Shown here piece after piece: positions 33,668-42,821 of a stretch of 64,000 nucleotides of DNA; the stretch's first letter is position 1; each line of letters starts with the position of its first letter. A model generated the notes under the pieces. It did not search any database. It was not told the origin of the DNA and worked only from the letters and a program-made list of their open reading frames with translations. This stretch comes from Afifellaceae bacterium (GTDB lineage: Bacteria; Pseudomonadota; Alphaproteobacteria; Rhizobiales; Afifellaceae): positions 17,714 to 81,713 of the forward strand of contig JANQKG010000047.1 in assembly GCA_028281235.1 (NCBI GenBank), read 5' to 3'. The position numbers were made by a program, and so were the translations under genes.

Positions 33668-35784
33668 TGTCAGAAGCCGCCACCATGGAAGCAGTGCAGC
33701 CCTCCACCGCCGAGATTCCGGTGCTGGAGTGCCGCAACCTGTGCATCTCGTATTTCACGCGTGCCGGCGAGATACCGGCGGTGGTCGACTTCAACATGAA
33801 GCTGATGCCCGGCGAGGCGCAGGGCATTGTCGGCGAATCCGGCTGCGGCAAGTCGACCGTCGCCCTCGCCATCATGCAATATATGGGCAAGAACGGGCGG
33901 GTCGTCGGCGGCGAGATCTTGTTCGAAGGCCGCGACATGCGGACCATGAGCGAGGAGGAGCTTCGCCAGATCCGCGGCTCCAAGATCGCCATGGTCTATC
34001 AGGAGCCGATGGCGTCGCTCAATCCGGCCATGACCATCGGCGACCAACTCGCCGAGGTGCCGATCTTCCATGAATCAGTCAGCAAAGACGAGGCGCTCTC
34101 GCGCGCGGGAAAGATGCTGGAGAGCGTACGGCTGCCCGACCCGGAGCGCATTCTGAGTTCCTACCCGCATCAGATTTCAGGCGGCCAGCAGCAGCGCGTG
34201 GTGATTGCCATGGCGCTTCTGTCCAACCCCAAGCTTCTGCTTCTCGACGAGCCGACCACGGCGCTCGACGTCACCGTGGAAGCCGGCATCGTGGAGCTCA
34301 TCAAGGATATCGCCGCAGAGTTCGGCACGTCCATGATCTACATCTCGCACAATCTCGGGCTGATCCTGGAGACCTGCGACCGCATTACGGTCATGTATTC
34401 CGGCGAGGCTGTGGAGGTCGGCTCCATCAAGGACGTGTTCGACGCCATGCGCCATCCCTATACGCGTGGCCTCTTCGCCTCTATCCCGGTGCCGGGCGCC
34501 GACAAGAACAGTCATCCGCTTGTCTCCATTCCCGGACAATTGCCGCTGCCGCACCAGCGGCCGCCAGGCTGTAATTTCGGCCCGCGCTGCGAGTTCTTCG
34601 TCAAGGACCGCTGTGATGTCGGCTCCATCCCGATGGTGGAGATCAGCAACGGTTCCCACCATGCCTCGCGCTGCGTGCGCGTTGACGAGATCGATTGGGA
34701 TTCCACCATCGGCGCCGGCGATGAATCGGAGCCGACCGTGCCCGGCGACGTCGTGCTCAAGGTCGACGACATGACCAAGCATTACGAGATCGAGAAGGGC
34801 GCGCTTTTCTTCTCCGGTGAGAAGCACACGGTCAAAGCCAACGAGAAGCTCAACTTCGATGCGCGCGAGGCGGAGACCGTCGCCATTGTCGGCGAATCCG
34901 GCTGCGGCAAATCCACCTTCGCCAAAGTGCTGATGGGCCTTGAGACGGCGACCGACGGTTCCGTCGCGCTCGGCAATCTCGACCTTGCCGAGATGCCTGT
35001 CGACCGGCGCGGACCGGAGACGATCTCAAAGCTGCAGATGGTCTTCCAGAACCCCTTCGACACGCTCAATCCGAGCCACACGGTTGGCGGCCAGATCGCC
35101 CGCGTCATCCGCAAGTTCGGTGCGGAGACTGATGAGAAGAAGGTGAAGGCCCGCGTGATGGAGCTGCTCGACATCGTCAAGCTGCCGCGTGACTTCGCCA
35201 AGCGGCGGCCGCGCCAGCTCTCCGGCGGTCAGAAGCAGCGCGTCGGCATTGCCCGCGCCTTTGCCGGCAATCCGTCCGTAGTGATCGCCGACGAGCCGGT
35301 CTCTGCACTTGATGTGTCGGTGCAGGCCGCCGTCACCGAGCTTTTGATGGACATTCAGCGCGAGAACCGCACGACGCTTCTGTTCATCAGCCACGATCTC
35401 TCGGTCGTGCGCTACCTCGCCGACCGCATCGTGGTGATGTATCTCGGCCAGATCATGGAGCAGGGGACCACCGACGAGATCTTCTCGCCGCCCTACCACC
35501 CCTATACCGAAGCGCTGCTCTCTGCCGTGCCGATCGCCAACACACATGTGAAGAAGCGCAAGGTGCTTCTGACCGGCGAGATTCCATCTCCGTCGAACCC
35601 GCCGAAGGGCTGCCCGTTCTCCACGCGCTGTCCCTATATGATCGCCGGCACCTGCGACACGATCCCGCCGCCGATGGTGGAGTTCTCCACGGGGCACCGC
35701 ATTGCCTGCCATTTACCGCGCGAGGAACTGGCGGCGATGGAGCCGGTGATCCAGATCGAGAAGGAGCCCGCCCGCGTGGCGTGA
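33667..35784 (+). CDS. ABC transporter ATP-binding protein, fused DppD-DppF type
   Basis: 705 residues with two complete nucleotide-binding domains. Each has Walker A (GESGCGKST, near residues 58-66 and 411-419) and a signature motif (ISGGQQQR and LSGGQKQR) followed by Walker B (LLLLDEP and VVIADEP). Each half ends with the oligopeptide-transporter C-terminal extension (CNFGPRCEF and CPFSTRCPY). It energises the two permeases upstream. The start at 33667 overlaps the preceding stop by one base. Confidence 0.95.
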   Translation: MSEAATMEAVQPSTAEIPVLECRNLCISYFTRAGEIPAVVDFNMKLMPGEAQGIVGESGCGKSTVALAIMQYMGKNGRVVGGEILFEGRDMRTMSEEELRQIRGSKIAMVYQEPMASLNPAMTIGDQLAEVPIFHESVSKDEALSRAGKMLESVRLPDPERILSSYPHQISGGQQQRVVIAMALLSNPKLLLLDEPTTALDVTVEAGIVELIKDIAAEFGTSMIYISHNLGLILETCDRITVMYSGEAVEVGSIKDVFDAMRHPYTRGLFASIPVPGADKNSHPLVSIPGQLPLPHQRPPGCNFGPRCEFFVKDRCDVGSIPMVEISNGSHHASRCVRVDEIDWDSTIGAGDESEPTVPGDVVLKVDDMTKHYEIEKGALFFSGEKHTVKANEKLNFDAREAETVAIVGESGCGKSTFAKVLMGLETATDGSVALGNLDLAEMPVDRRGPETISKLQMVFQNPFDTLNPSHTVGGQIARVIRKFGAETDEKKVKARVMELLDIVKLPRDFAKRRPRQLSGGQKQRVGIARAFAGNPSVVIADEPVSALDVSVQAAVTELLMDIQRENRTTLLFISHDLSVVRYLADRIVVMYLGQIMEQGTTDEIFSPPYHPYTEALLSAVPIANTHVKKRKVLLTGEIPSPSNPPKGCPFSTRCPYMIAGTCDTIPPPMVEFSTGHRIACHLPREELAAMEPVIQIEKEPARVA

Positions 35785-35814
35785 GCGGAGGGGCAAGGCG
35801 CTCCACCAAACAAA

Positions 35815-35895
35815 GTCGTCATTGCCGGGCTTGACCCGGCAATCCAATCCGCGAGGGTGCAGATGGATGCCCGGATCAAGTCCGGGCATGACGAC
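35815..35895. repeat. GTCGTCAT...ATGACGAC palindromic repeat
   Basis: Outer arms GTCGTCAT (35815-35822) and ATGACGAC (35888-35895) enclose two hairpins, TTGCCGGG...CCCGGCAA and ATGCCCGG...CCGGGCAT. Such units are frequent in Hyphomicrobiales. It lies between the ABC ATPase and enolase-superfamily genes. Confidence 0.75.
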
Positions 35896-35917
35896 ATCAT
35901 AGGCCAACCGTCTTGCC

Positions 35918-37030
35918 ATGACCAAAATCGCTTCCATCGACATCACGCGTCACCGCCTGCCGCTCGACCCGCCGTTCTGCCCGAGCTGGGACTTTCGCCC
36001 GCGCAACCATCTCGACGTCACCCTCGTTCGGGTGAGGGACGAGGACGGCCATGAGGGCGTCGGCTCCGGCGACACCATGACCGGCTTTGCCGGACACGAG
36101 CACCTCTTCATCGGCCACGACGCGGCCGACCTGGAGCGCCACAACCGCATCCTCGACAACATCCAGCTTCATTACGGGCGCTGCTGGCCGCTCGATCTGG
36201 CGCTGTGGGACCTCGCCGGCAAGCGCGCCGGCGAGCCGGTCTGGCGCTTGCTCGGTGGGCGAACGGACCGCGTGCCCGCTTATGCGTCCTCCGGCACGCT
36301 ACGCGATCCCGGCGGCATGGCCGAGGCAGCCGAGCTTTATCTGGAGCGCCGCTTCCGGGCCTTGAAACTCCGCTTCCATCGCGGCGACTGGCGCGACGAC
36401 ATCAAGGCGTTGGAGGCCGTGCGCGCTCGCGTCGGCGACAGATTGGAGCTGATGGTCGATTGTAATCAGGGCTGGCGCATGAGCCACGACGACGAGGAGC
36501 CGTGGTCGCTTGACGAAGCGCTGATCGTTGCGCGCGAGTTGGAGCGCCTCAACGCCTATTGGATGGAGGAGCCGCTTCACCGCGGCGATCGCAAAGGCAT
36601 GAATGCGCTCCGCCAAGCCACGAGCGTGCGCATCGCTGGCGGCGAGTTCAACCGTGAGCTCTTTGAATACCGCGATCTCATCGAAGAGGGCTGCCTGGAT
36701 GTGCTGCAGGCCGACGTGGCGCTGACCGGCGGCATCACCGGTCTAATCCCATACGCCAAGAAGGCGGAGGAGGCGGGTCTGATCGTCACGCCGCACACCT
36801 GGTCGAACGGCCACGCCTATGTCGCCAACGCGCACTATACCTGTGGGCTCACCAACGCACCGTTCCTGGAATTCCCGTTCGACCCGCCGGAATGGTCGCT
36901 CGAACGCCGCGACTTTATGATGACGGAAACGCAGGACGTGACGGATGACGGAATGATCGTGCTGTCGGAGAAGCCGGGCTTCGGCGTGGAGCTGGACGAG
37001 GAGAAACTGAAGGCGACGCGGATTGGGTGA
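35918..37030 (+). CDS. Enolase-superfamily enzyme, mandelate racemase subgroup-like
   Basis: 370 residues. Metal ligands are visible: Asp181 (VDCNQGW), Glu218 (MEEPL) and Glu243 (AGGEFN). The base pair typical of mandelate-racemase-like members is present as Asp266 (LQADV) and His293 (TPHTWSNGH). On the opposite side the motif is Lys150-Leu-Arg152 instead of Lys-x-Lys. Enzymes of this group abstract the alpha proton of a carboxylate, giving racemisation or dehydration. Position after a betaine-linked ABC transporter suggests an amino acid or betaine carboxylate substrate, but this is inference. Confidence 0.88.
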   Translation: MTKIASIDITRHRLPLDPPFCPSWDFRPRNHLDVTLVRVRDEDGHEGVGSGDTMTGFAGHEHLFIGHDAADLERHNRILDNIQLHYGRCWPLDLALWDLAGKRAGEPVWRLLGGRTDRVPAYASSGTLRDPGGMAEAAELYLERRFRALKLRFHRGDWRDDIKALEAVRARVGDRLELMVDCNQGWRMSHDDEEPWSLDEALIVARELERLNAYWMEEPLHRGDRKGMNALRQATSVRIAGGEFNRELFEYRDLIEEGCLDVLQADVALTGGITGLIPYAKKAEEAGLIVTPHTWSNGHAYVANAHYTCGLTNAPFLEFPFDPPEWSLERRDFMMTETQDVTDDGMIVLSEKPGFGVELDEEKLKATRIG

Positions 37031-37036
37031 CAATCG

Positions 37037-37993
37037 TCAGGCATGTCCCACGCCCTCATGCCGAGCCTTCAGATCAAGCTCCCATGTTTCGCCGATGAGG
37101 TCTTTGCCGAAGGAACGGTGCTCCTCGGTGTCGACGAGCGTGAAGCCGGCCTCCTCATAAAGCCGCCGCGCGGCCGTGAGGTTCGCCTGCGTCCATAATG
37201 TGAGTTTGGCGTAGCCCTTGGCCTTGGCGAAGGCGACGCATTCCGCCACCAGCCGCCGCCCGATGCCGAGGCCGCGCGCGCTCGGTTCCACATAGAGGAG
37301 CCGCAGCTTCGCCACGCGTTTGGATTTTCGCATGGCGAACACGGACCCCACCACGATGCTGTTTCGCTCCGCGATCCAGCCGCGCTCCCATTGCGGATCG
37401 AAGGTCTTGGCAAACTGCGCGAGTATCTCTGAGACGAGCGCCTCGAAGGAAGCATCAAAGCCATATTCCTCCGCATAAAGCACGCCTTGGCGATGCGCGA
37501 TCCAGCCGTAATCGCCAATGCCCGGGGCGCGCAGGATGTAATCCGGTTTGGCCGGCTGCCCCCGCGCAAGCAGGTTCTCGATCGTGCCCAGCGCGCCCAT
37601 CAATGCAGAGCGATCACGCGCCGAAAGCTCGGCGAGTTTGCCGCGCGCGTCTTCGCTGGACGCCCTGTCGAGCTGCGCATAGGTGTTCCGGCCGTCAGCG
37701 GTGAGCCGGATGTGCGCCTTGCGCAAATCATCCTTGTCGGAATGGCGTTCAACAAGGCCGCTTGTCTCGAAGCGTTTCAGGATGCGGGAGAGATACCCGG
37801 CATCGAGGCCAAGATCGCGTTTCAAGTCGGACGCGGTTGGCCCATCGCGGTGCGCCAGCTCGTAAAGCACGCGCGCCTCGGTGAGCGAGAACGGACTGGC
37901 AAGAAGGGCGTTGCCGAGGAGCCCCGCTTCAACCGTGTAGAAACGGTTGAAGCGGCGAAGCTGTGCGATATCGGCGGCGAGCTGTCCGGCCAC
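37037..37993 (-). CDS. MarR-family regulator fused to GNAT acetyltransferase
   Basis: 318 residues. Residues 1-150 are a MarR winged helix (ELAHRDGPTASDLKRDLGLDAGYLSRILKRFE, quoted in part). Residues 155-310 are a GNAT domain with the acetyl-CoA loop VEPSARGLGIGRRLV. Such fusions are known in bacteria; the target of acetylation is unknown. It is divergent from nothing close, and a perfect 21-base palindrome at 38033-38053, 40 bases upstream of its start, is the likely autoregulatory operator. Confidence 0.9.
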   Translation of the reverse strand: MAGQLAADIAQLRRFNRFYTVEAGLLGNALLASPFSLTEARVLYELAHRDGPTASDLKRDLGLDAGYLSRILKRFETSGLVERHSDKDDLRKAHIRLTADGRNTYAQLDRASSEDARGKLAELSARDRSALMGALGTIENLLARGQPAKPDYILRAPGIGDYGWIAHRQGVLYAEEYGFDASFEALVSEILAQFAKTFDPQWERGWIAERNSIVVGSVFAMRKSKRVAKLRLLYVEPSARGLGIGRRLVAECVAFAKAKGYAKLTLWTQANLTAARRLYEEAGFTLVDTEEHRSFGKDLIGETWELDLKARHEGVGHA

Positions 37994-38032
37994 GGTCGGT
38001 CCTCAATGATCTTCGCTGCGAGCATGTGCAAA

Positions 38033-38053
38033 TTAGTTGACGGAGTCAACTAA
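38033..38053. promoter_or_regulatory. MarR-type operator, perfect dyad
   Basis: TTAGTTGAC-GGA-GTCAACTAA, two 9-base arms with a 3-base centre, directly upstream of the MarR-GNAT gene. Size and symmetry fit a MarR dimer site. Confidence 0.8.
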
Positions 38054-38088
38054 TAGGATGAGGGATGAAAGGGTCACCGCTCACCCCA

Positions 38089-38157
38089 CCCGAAATTCGC
38101 GCACATCGCTTCGCGACGTTTCGAATTTCGACCTCCCCGCAAGGGGGAGGTGGGGAG
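38089..38157. repeat. GAAATTCG...CGAATTTCG palindrome with CCCCGCAAGGGGG
   Basis: Arms CGAAATTCG and CGAATTTCG (inner GCGCACATCGCTTCGCGAC) followed by ACCTCCCCGCAAGGGGGAGGT. It is another member of the GC-rich palindromic set. Confidence 0.65.
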
Positions 38158-38167
38158 CAGATGGCTA

Positions 38168-38872
38168 CTACCGCAAGCTCAGCCGTTGCTCGTGCTCGAT
38201 CTCACGGATGAGCTTCAAGATGATCGCGTCGGCGAAGTCGACGTAATCGTCGGCTGTCATGACAAACGCACCGCGCCCTGACATGACGTTGTCGCGATAC
38301 CAGATGTCGAGCTCCGGGTCCTCGTTGAGGATGGCAAGTCCGTTCACGGTGACGCCGCGCGCCCGCGCCATGGCGTTTGCCAAGGGGATCAGCACAGCCG
38401 TTTCGCGCGGCGGAGTCTCGCGTCCGTCGCCCGACACATCGACGACCTGCCGCGGGGCCGCCAAGCCGTTCCGCTCCAGCTTGCGGATCGCCGCAGCGAT
38501 GCCCGCCCCGATGCCCGTTCCCCCCACCGCACCGCGGCCAAGCCCGCCCATGAAAGCAGCGAAGCGCTCGCTGTCGGCCGGCGTCGCCAGCACGAACCAC
38601 TCGCTTTCCCATTTCGGCACGGTCGCATCCGCCCACACGACCACGGCTACGCCGATGCGCCCATTCGGGCCGGAGGCAATTGCGGCCTTCACGCGATCAT
38701 CACGGAAGGCGGTGGCGTAGCCCTCCATCTGCAGGGCCCATTCGACGCTGTCGACGGAGCCGGAGGCGTCGATCGCCAGAACCAGCTCAAGGTCCACGGC
38801 TTGGTCTTCGGCCGAGGCGCCTGCGGCCGCAATCAAGAGCGCAGCAAGAAGCGCGATGATGCGAAGGATCAT
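38168..38872 (-). CDS. DUF1194 secreted protein with von Willebrand A-like fold
   Basis: 234 residues from ATG 38872. A Sec signal peptide (RIIALLAALLIAAAGASA) precedes a DUF1194 domain. The MIDAS-like motif LAIDASGSVD and the later VVDVSGDG are visible, so a metal-dependent protein-binding fold in the periplasm is likely. Function is unknown. An extended frame upstream has no homology. Confidence 0.85.
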   Translation of the reverse strand: MILRIIALLAALLIAAAGASAEDQAVDLELVLAIDASGSVDSVEWALQMEGYATAFRDDRVKAAIASGPNGRIGVAVVVWADATVPKWESEWFVLATPADSERFAAFMGGLGRGAVGGTGIGAGIAAAIRKLERNGLAAPRQVVDVSGDGRETPPRETAVLIPLANAMARARGVTVNGLAILNEDPELDIWYRDNVMSGRGAFVMTADDYVDFADAIILKLIREIEHEQRLSLR

Positions 38873-38933
38873 GCGCTGAAGTGTAGCCGGCCACGGCGGT
38901 CCGCTGAACACACGGCCGCGCGAGATCGAACCA

Positions 38934-39332
38934 CTATTGCGATGTGGGATGCCCTTCGAACTGTTTGGCGCCGTCGCAGATCTCGTACCAGGATGGTTTC
39001 TCAGCGACAAACTCATGAAACTTGTTTCTTAAGTCGAGCGCACCATCGAGTGCATTCGCTGCTATCGGAAAACTGTCCTCCTCAGAGAGGATCTCCCCAA
39101 GCGACGTGCCGCAGATTTTGCAGAAGCATCTGGCATACTTGTAGGGCGGGTCGGGCTGGTATCTCACCACGTGTTCTTTTCCCTGAATCCATTTCAGAGA
39201 TTCTCGCTTCACAAAGACAATGGCGCTTGCACCGGCTTTGCGGCACCGGGAGCAATGGCATGTGCCCAGCATTGAGGGTGGGGCCAGCAGCTCAAATCTC
39301 ACCACTTCGCAGCAACAGCTTCCTTCAATCAT
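38934..39332 (-). CDS. GFA family protein (glutathione-dependent formaldehyde-activating enzyme-like)
   Basis: 132 residues with the zinc-binding Cys pattern of the GFA/CENP-V fold: GSCCCEVVRF, CHCSRC and CFCKICGTSL. True Gfa speeds the adduct formation of formaldehyde with glutathione, but most members are uncharacterised. Formaldehyde from amine demethylation gives one possible reason for its presence (inference). Confidence 0.88.
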   Translation of the reverse strand: MIEGSCCCEVVRFELLAPPSMLGTCHCSRCRKAGASAIVFVKRESLKWIQGKEHVVRYQPDPPYKYARCFCKICGTSLGEILSEEDSFPIAANALDGALDLRNKFHEFVAEKPSWYEICDGAKQFEGHPTSQ

Positions 39333-39437
39333 CTACGAACGTCTCCCGCTCAGAACCTATCTCACGGGAGAACAATATGTGAACAAACTGGAATGGGCAA
39401 CGGCACGGCCGCGCGAGGTGGCAGCGCGCGGCGCAGC

Positions 39438-40007
39438 TCAGTTTCTCGGCGTGATGGACCCGGTGACGAAGTCCGGCAGATAGTCCGGCAGCTTGTCTGT
39501 CGCGCCCTTGCGGGCAAATCCCATTGCGACGATCGGCAGCTCGCGGTTGTTAGGAACGTCCCGGTAGAACATCATGACTTTCATTTGATCGGCGTTGACG
39601 GTCTCCGCAACCAGCCGTCCCTGCAACGCGCCGCGCATCAGCTTCAACGATATCGCTTCGCCGTCGCGCGCGCCGACGATATCGGCACCTTGTCCCTCCG
39701 CGCCATCCATGAACGCGCCGTAATATTGCCGGGTCTCGGCATTGTAGCGGAGCTGTGCGGTGACCGGCGCCGACAGAAGACCGCTCCAGCAGCGCCCGCG
39801 CATATCGAAACGCATCTGCGAGGCGCTTGGCTTGCCGTTGAGTTCGCAATGGAACTCCTGACCATATTGCGGGCCGAACAGGAGCTGCCCGGTGCCGATC
39901 CATTCGCCCGAAAAGCGCGCAATCAGCTCCTCGGCCTGAACAACGGGCATGGTCGAAACCAAAACAATCGCGCACAAAGCCATTGCGAGACGACGGAGGC
40001 GGTACAT
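39438..40007 (-). CDS. Hypothetical secreted protein
   Basis: 189 residues from ATG 40007. A signal peptide (RRLAMALCAIVLVSTMPVVQA) is followed by a small probable beta-rich domain containing SGEWIGTGQLLFGP and RFDMRGRCWSGLL. I do not recognise a named family. The gene stands alone between the GFA and YcjF genes. Confidence 0.7.
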   Translation of the reverse strand: MYRLRRLAMALCAIVLVSTMPVVQAEELIARFSGEWIGTGQLLFGPQYGQEFHCELNGKPSASQMRFDMRGRCWSGLLSAPVTAQLRYNAETRQYYGAFMDGAEGQGADIVGARDGEAISLKLMRGALQGRLVAETVNADQMKVMMFYRDVPNNRELPIVAMGFARKGATDKLPDYLPDFVTGSITPRN

Positions 40008-40068
40008 GCGGGGCTCCAACTGGACAACGCCCCGACCTTAGGGAGACAGGCTGAAGGGAATATTAAGG

Positions 40069-41142
40069 CTAACGCTTGGTGAACTTGCCGGCCGGGCGGT
40101 CGGCTGAGGTGTCGGATTCGCTGAGCGACACCAGATTGCCGGCCAGGTCCTTCAGCCGCGGGCGCTCTTCCGACAGGAATGGCAGCGGCCGGCAGACATC
40201 CATGGCCGAAAGCCCGATGCGTGCAGTCATTAGCCCGTTGACGACGCCTTCGCCGAGCTTGGTGGAAAGCCGCCCCGCAATGCCATGCCCGACGAATTGC
40301 TGCACGATCGTGTCACCGAGCGCGATCGAGCCGGTGACCGCAAGATGCCCGAGCACGGCTTTGGTCAGGCGCAGGAGCCCCAGCGCGCCCGGTCGCCCGC
40401 CATAAAGGGCGGCGAGGCGGCGCACGAGGCGTATCGTCTCCCACAGCACGAAGGCCATGTCGAAGAAGGCACGCGGACTGACCGCGGTGACAACGGAAAC
40501 ACGCCGCGCCGCGCCTGAGATGAGCGACTTCGCGCGGCGATCGAGCGGCGCAATCAGGTCGCGCTCCGTCAGCTTAAGCAGGTCGCGCCCGTCCATGATC
40601 TCACCGAGATGCGCGCGCACGAGACGCCGCGCTTTCGCGGTATCCGGTCGGTCGCGATAGAAGCCGAGCAGCGCGCGCGTTGCGCGTTCCGCGTCGTCGC
40701 GATTGTTCCGCTCCGCCGCGTCTTCGCCGTCGAGCCGCAGGCGGGCAAGCCGCTTCAGACGGAAGAGCCCGGCGATCTCGCGGCCAATCAGCGCCAACAG
40801 CGCCAGCGCGAAAAGTGCCACAAGGGCAGCGCCGAGCCAGCCGAGCCAATCGGCGCGGGCAAAGAGATCGCGCAGCAATGCATCGAACGCCACGCCGATC
40901 GCAAGCGTCACGATGGCCCCGCCGGCGGAAAGCGCCAGCGCCCCCCACCGGATGCCGTGGCGCGGCGGATGGGCGATCGTCTCCACGGCCTGATGCGCAG
41001 CGGCCTCGTCGAGCTCCAATGCCTCAAGCGGATCGGTGTCGAACGCATCGGGTTCCGGCGTTTGTACGGCCGGATCATCCAACCGAAACGCGCCGGGGCG
41101 ACGCGCCCATCTGTCGGTGTCGTTCGGTCGTGTGCCGCTCAT
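40069..41142 (-). CDS. YcjF family membrane protein (TIGR01620/DUF697)
   Basis: 357 residues with two central membrane segments (near residues 66-90 and 98-120) and a C-terminal DUF697 region including VTAVSPRAFFDMAFVLWE. It is paired with YcjX, whose stop overlaps its start by 4 bases, as in many proteobacteria. The pair is linked to envelope stress in enterobacteria; the alphaproteobacterial role is not established. Confidence 0.9.
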   Translation of the reverse strand: MSGTRPNDTDRWARRPGAFRLDDPAVQTPEPDAFDTDPLEALELDEAAAHQAVETIAHPPRHGIRWGALALSAGGAIVTLAIGVAFDALLRDLFARADWLGWLGAALVALFALALLALIGREIAGLFRLKRLARLRLDGEDAAERNNRDDAERATRALLGFYRDRPDTAKARRLVRAHLGEIMDGRDLLKLTERDLIAPLDRRAKSLISGAARRVSVVTAVSPRAFFDMAFVLWETIRLVRRLAALYGGRPGALGLLRLTKAVLGHLAVTGSIALGDTIVQQFVGHGIAGRLSTKLGEGVVNGLMTARIGLSAMDVCRPLPFLSEERPRLKDLAGNLVSLSESDTSADRPAGKFTKR

Positions 41143-42620
41143 GTCAGCCTGTCCCCGATGAGATATTCCAGCGTCTGATCAAGCCGGATATGGGGAAGGG
41201 AGAGCGTGATCCCTTCCGCAGTGCGTTCAAGCCTTGGCGGGCGAAAGCGCAGGAAGCGCAGCGCCAGGGCTTCCTCCTGCAGTGCCTTATCGGTCGTGGC
41301 GCTCGCATTGTCGAAGATCGCCTCCGGCTCCTCCGGTAAATAGCCGGGAAACAAGGCGATTTCCGTTTCGCCATCATAGATGTCGACGCCCACCTTCTCG
41401 CCAGCCATGGGCACGCCGGTGATTGCCGGAAGTTGATGTCCGCCGCGCCGGACCTCCACCTCGCGCGTGGCCCGCACGGCCGCAAGCGGCACGATCCGCA
41501 CTTCAGCACCGGAGAAGGATGCACGCTCCGACGCGCGCCGCGTCAGCCGCTCCAGGAGCCGCGCCAGATTGTCGTGATCGCTGTGATGGACGTGATCGGC
41601 TTTGGTGGCGGCAAACATGATCCGATCGATGCGCCGCATCAAGATGGAGGAGAGCCAGCTCGCGCGCCCCGGACGAAACGCGGCGAGCACATCGGCGAGC
41701 GCTGCCTCAAGATCGCGAAGTGCAGCCGGTCCGGCATTCAGCGCGGCGAGCATGTCGACCAGCACGATCTGCCGATCAAGCCGCGCGAAATGATCGCGGA
41801 AGAACGGCTTGACGACATGCGTCTTATAGGCCTCGTAGCGCCGCTCCATCATGGCGGCGAGCGTTTCGTGGCCCGCATCTTGGTCGGCGGCAATGTCGAG
41901 CGGCGCAAAGGTGAGGGCGGGCGACCCTTCCAGATCGCCGGGCATGAGAAAGCGGCCCGGCGGCAGCATGGAAAGCGCATGTTCATCGGCGCGCGCGGCG
42001 CGCAGATATTGCGTGAACGCCTCGGCGAGCCGCCGCGCCGTCGGCTCGTCTTCCGCCCCGCCAGCATCGACGCCGACAAGTGCGGCGTGCCACCTGGCGG
42101 CGACGCCGGTGCGATGCGGCTCGCGCGACAGTGCCAGCGCCTCAGCTGACCATGCCGCGTAAGTCTTGTTGAGGAGCGCCAGATCAAGCAGCCACTCGCC
42201 GGGATAATCGACGATATCGAGGTTGAGTTTGCCGCGACCCAGAGCACGCTTCACCGCGCGCGCGGACTCGTACTCGATGACGACCCGAAGCTCCGAGATG
42301 CGGCGCGTTGAATCCGGCCACACCCGCCGCTCAACGAGATCGCTCACATGCGCCTCGTAGTCGAAGCGCGGCACGTCATCGTCGGGCTGTGGCTTGAGCC
42401 GCGCGTCGGCGAGCCGTCCGCTGGCATAGGCGTCAAACAGCGGCAGCCGTCCGCCGTGAAGAAGGTTGTGGATGAGCGCGGTGATGAACACTGTCTTGCC
42501 GGCCCGCGACAGGCCGGTCACGCCGAGACGCACGGTGGGCGTACCGCCGCCGGCGAGCGCGCTGAGCACGTTGTCGACCGCAATCCTGGCCTCGTCAGCT
42601 AAATTGGTGATGGTCGACAA
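41139..42620 (-). CDS. YcjX family P-loop protein
   Basis: 493 residues. The P-loop GLSRAGKT (residues 36-43) and DIVDYPGEWLLDL, a switch-like DxxG, show an NTPase. The family is DUF463/YcjX, a predicted nucleotide-binding partner of YcjF. It shares an ATGA overlap with the YcjF gene downstream. Confidence 0.92.
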   Translation of the reverse strand: MSTITNLADEARIAVDNVLSALAGGGTPTVRLGVTGLSRAGKTVFITALIHNLLHGGRLPLFDAYASGRLADARLKPQPDDDVPRFDYEAHVSDLVERRVWPDSTRRISELRVVIEYESARAVKRALGRGKLNLDIVDYPGEWLLDLALLNKTYAAWSAEALALSREPHRTGVAARWHAALVGVDAGGAEDEPTARRLAEAFTQYLRAARADEHALSMLPPGRFLMPGDLEGSPALTFAPLDIAADQDAGHETLAAMMERRYEAYKTHVVKPFFRDHFARLDRQIVLVDMLAALNAGPAALRDLEAALADVLAAFRPGRASWLSSILMRRIDRIMFAATKADHVHHSDHDNLARLLERLTRRASERASFSGAEVRIVPLAAVRATREVEVRRGGHQLPAITGVPMAGEKVGVDIYDGETEIALFPGYLPEEPEAIFDNASATTDKALQEEALALRFLRFRPPRLERTAEGITLSLPHIRLDQTLEYLIGDRLT

Positions 42621-42821
42621 TCAGGCTCTCCTGCCGGGAAATATGGGAAAAGCGGGGAGGAGTTCAAAGGCGCAGCGCGGCTTCTCAGAAAGCGGCTTTG
42701 TGATCGCCGAAATTGACACCAAGAACAGAGAGCTGCGGCCAGAGGCGCTTGGGACCGCCATTGACGCGGCGACAAGACCAAGCAGTATCAAACAGCCCTG
42801 ATGTGAACTGGAAACACAGAA

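Noticed and set aside
35918..37030. 4-hydroxyproline betaine 2-epimerase
   Set aside because: That enzyme uses Lys on both faces. This protein has Lys-x-Arg on one side and a His/Asp pair on the other, so the context alone is not enough.
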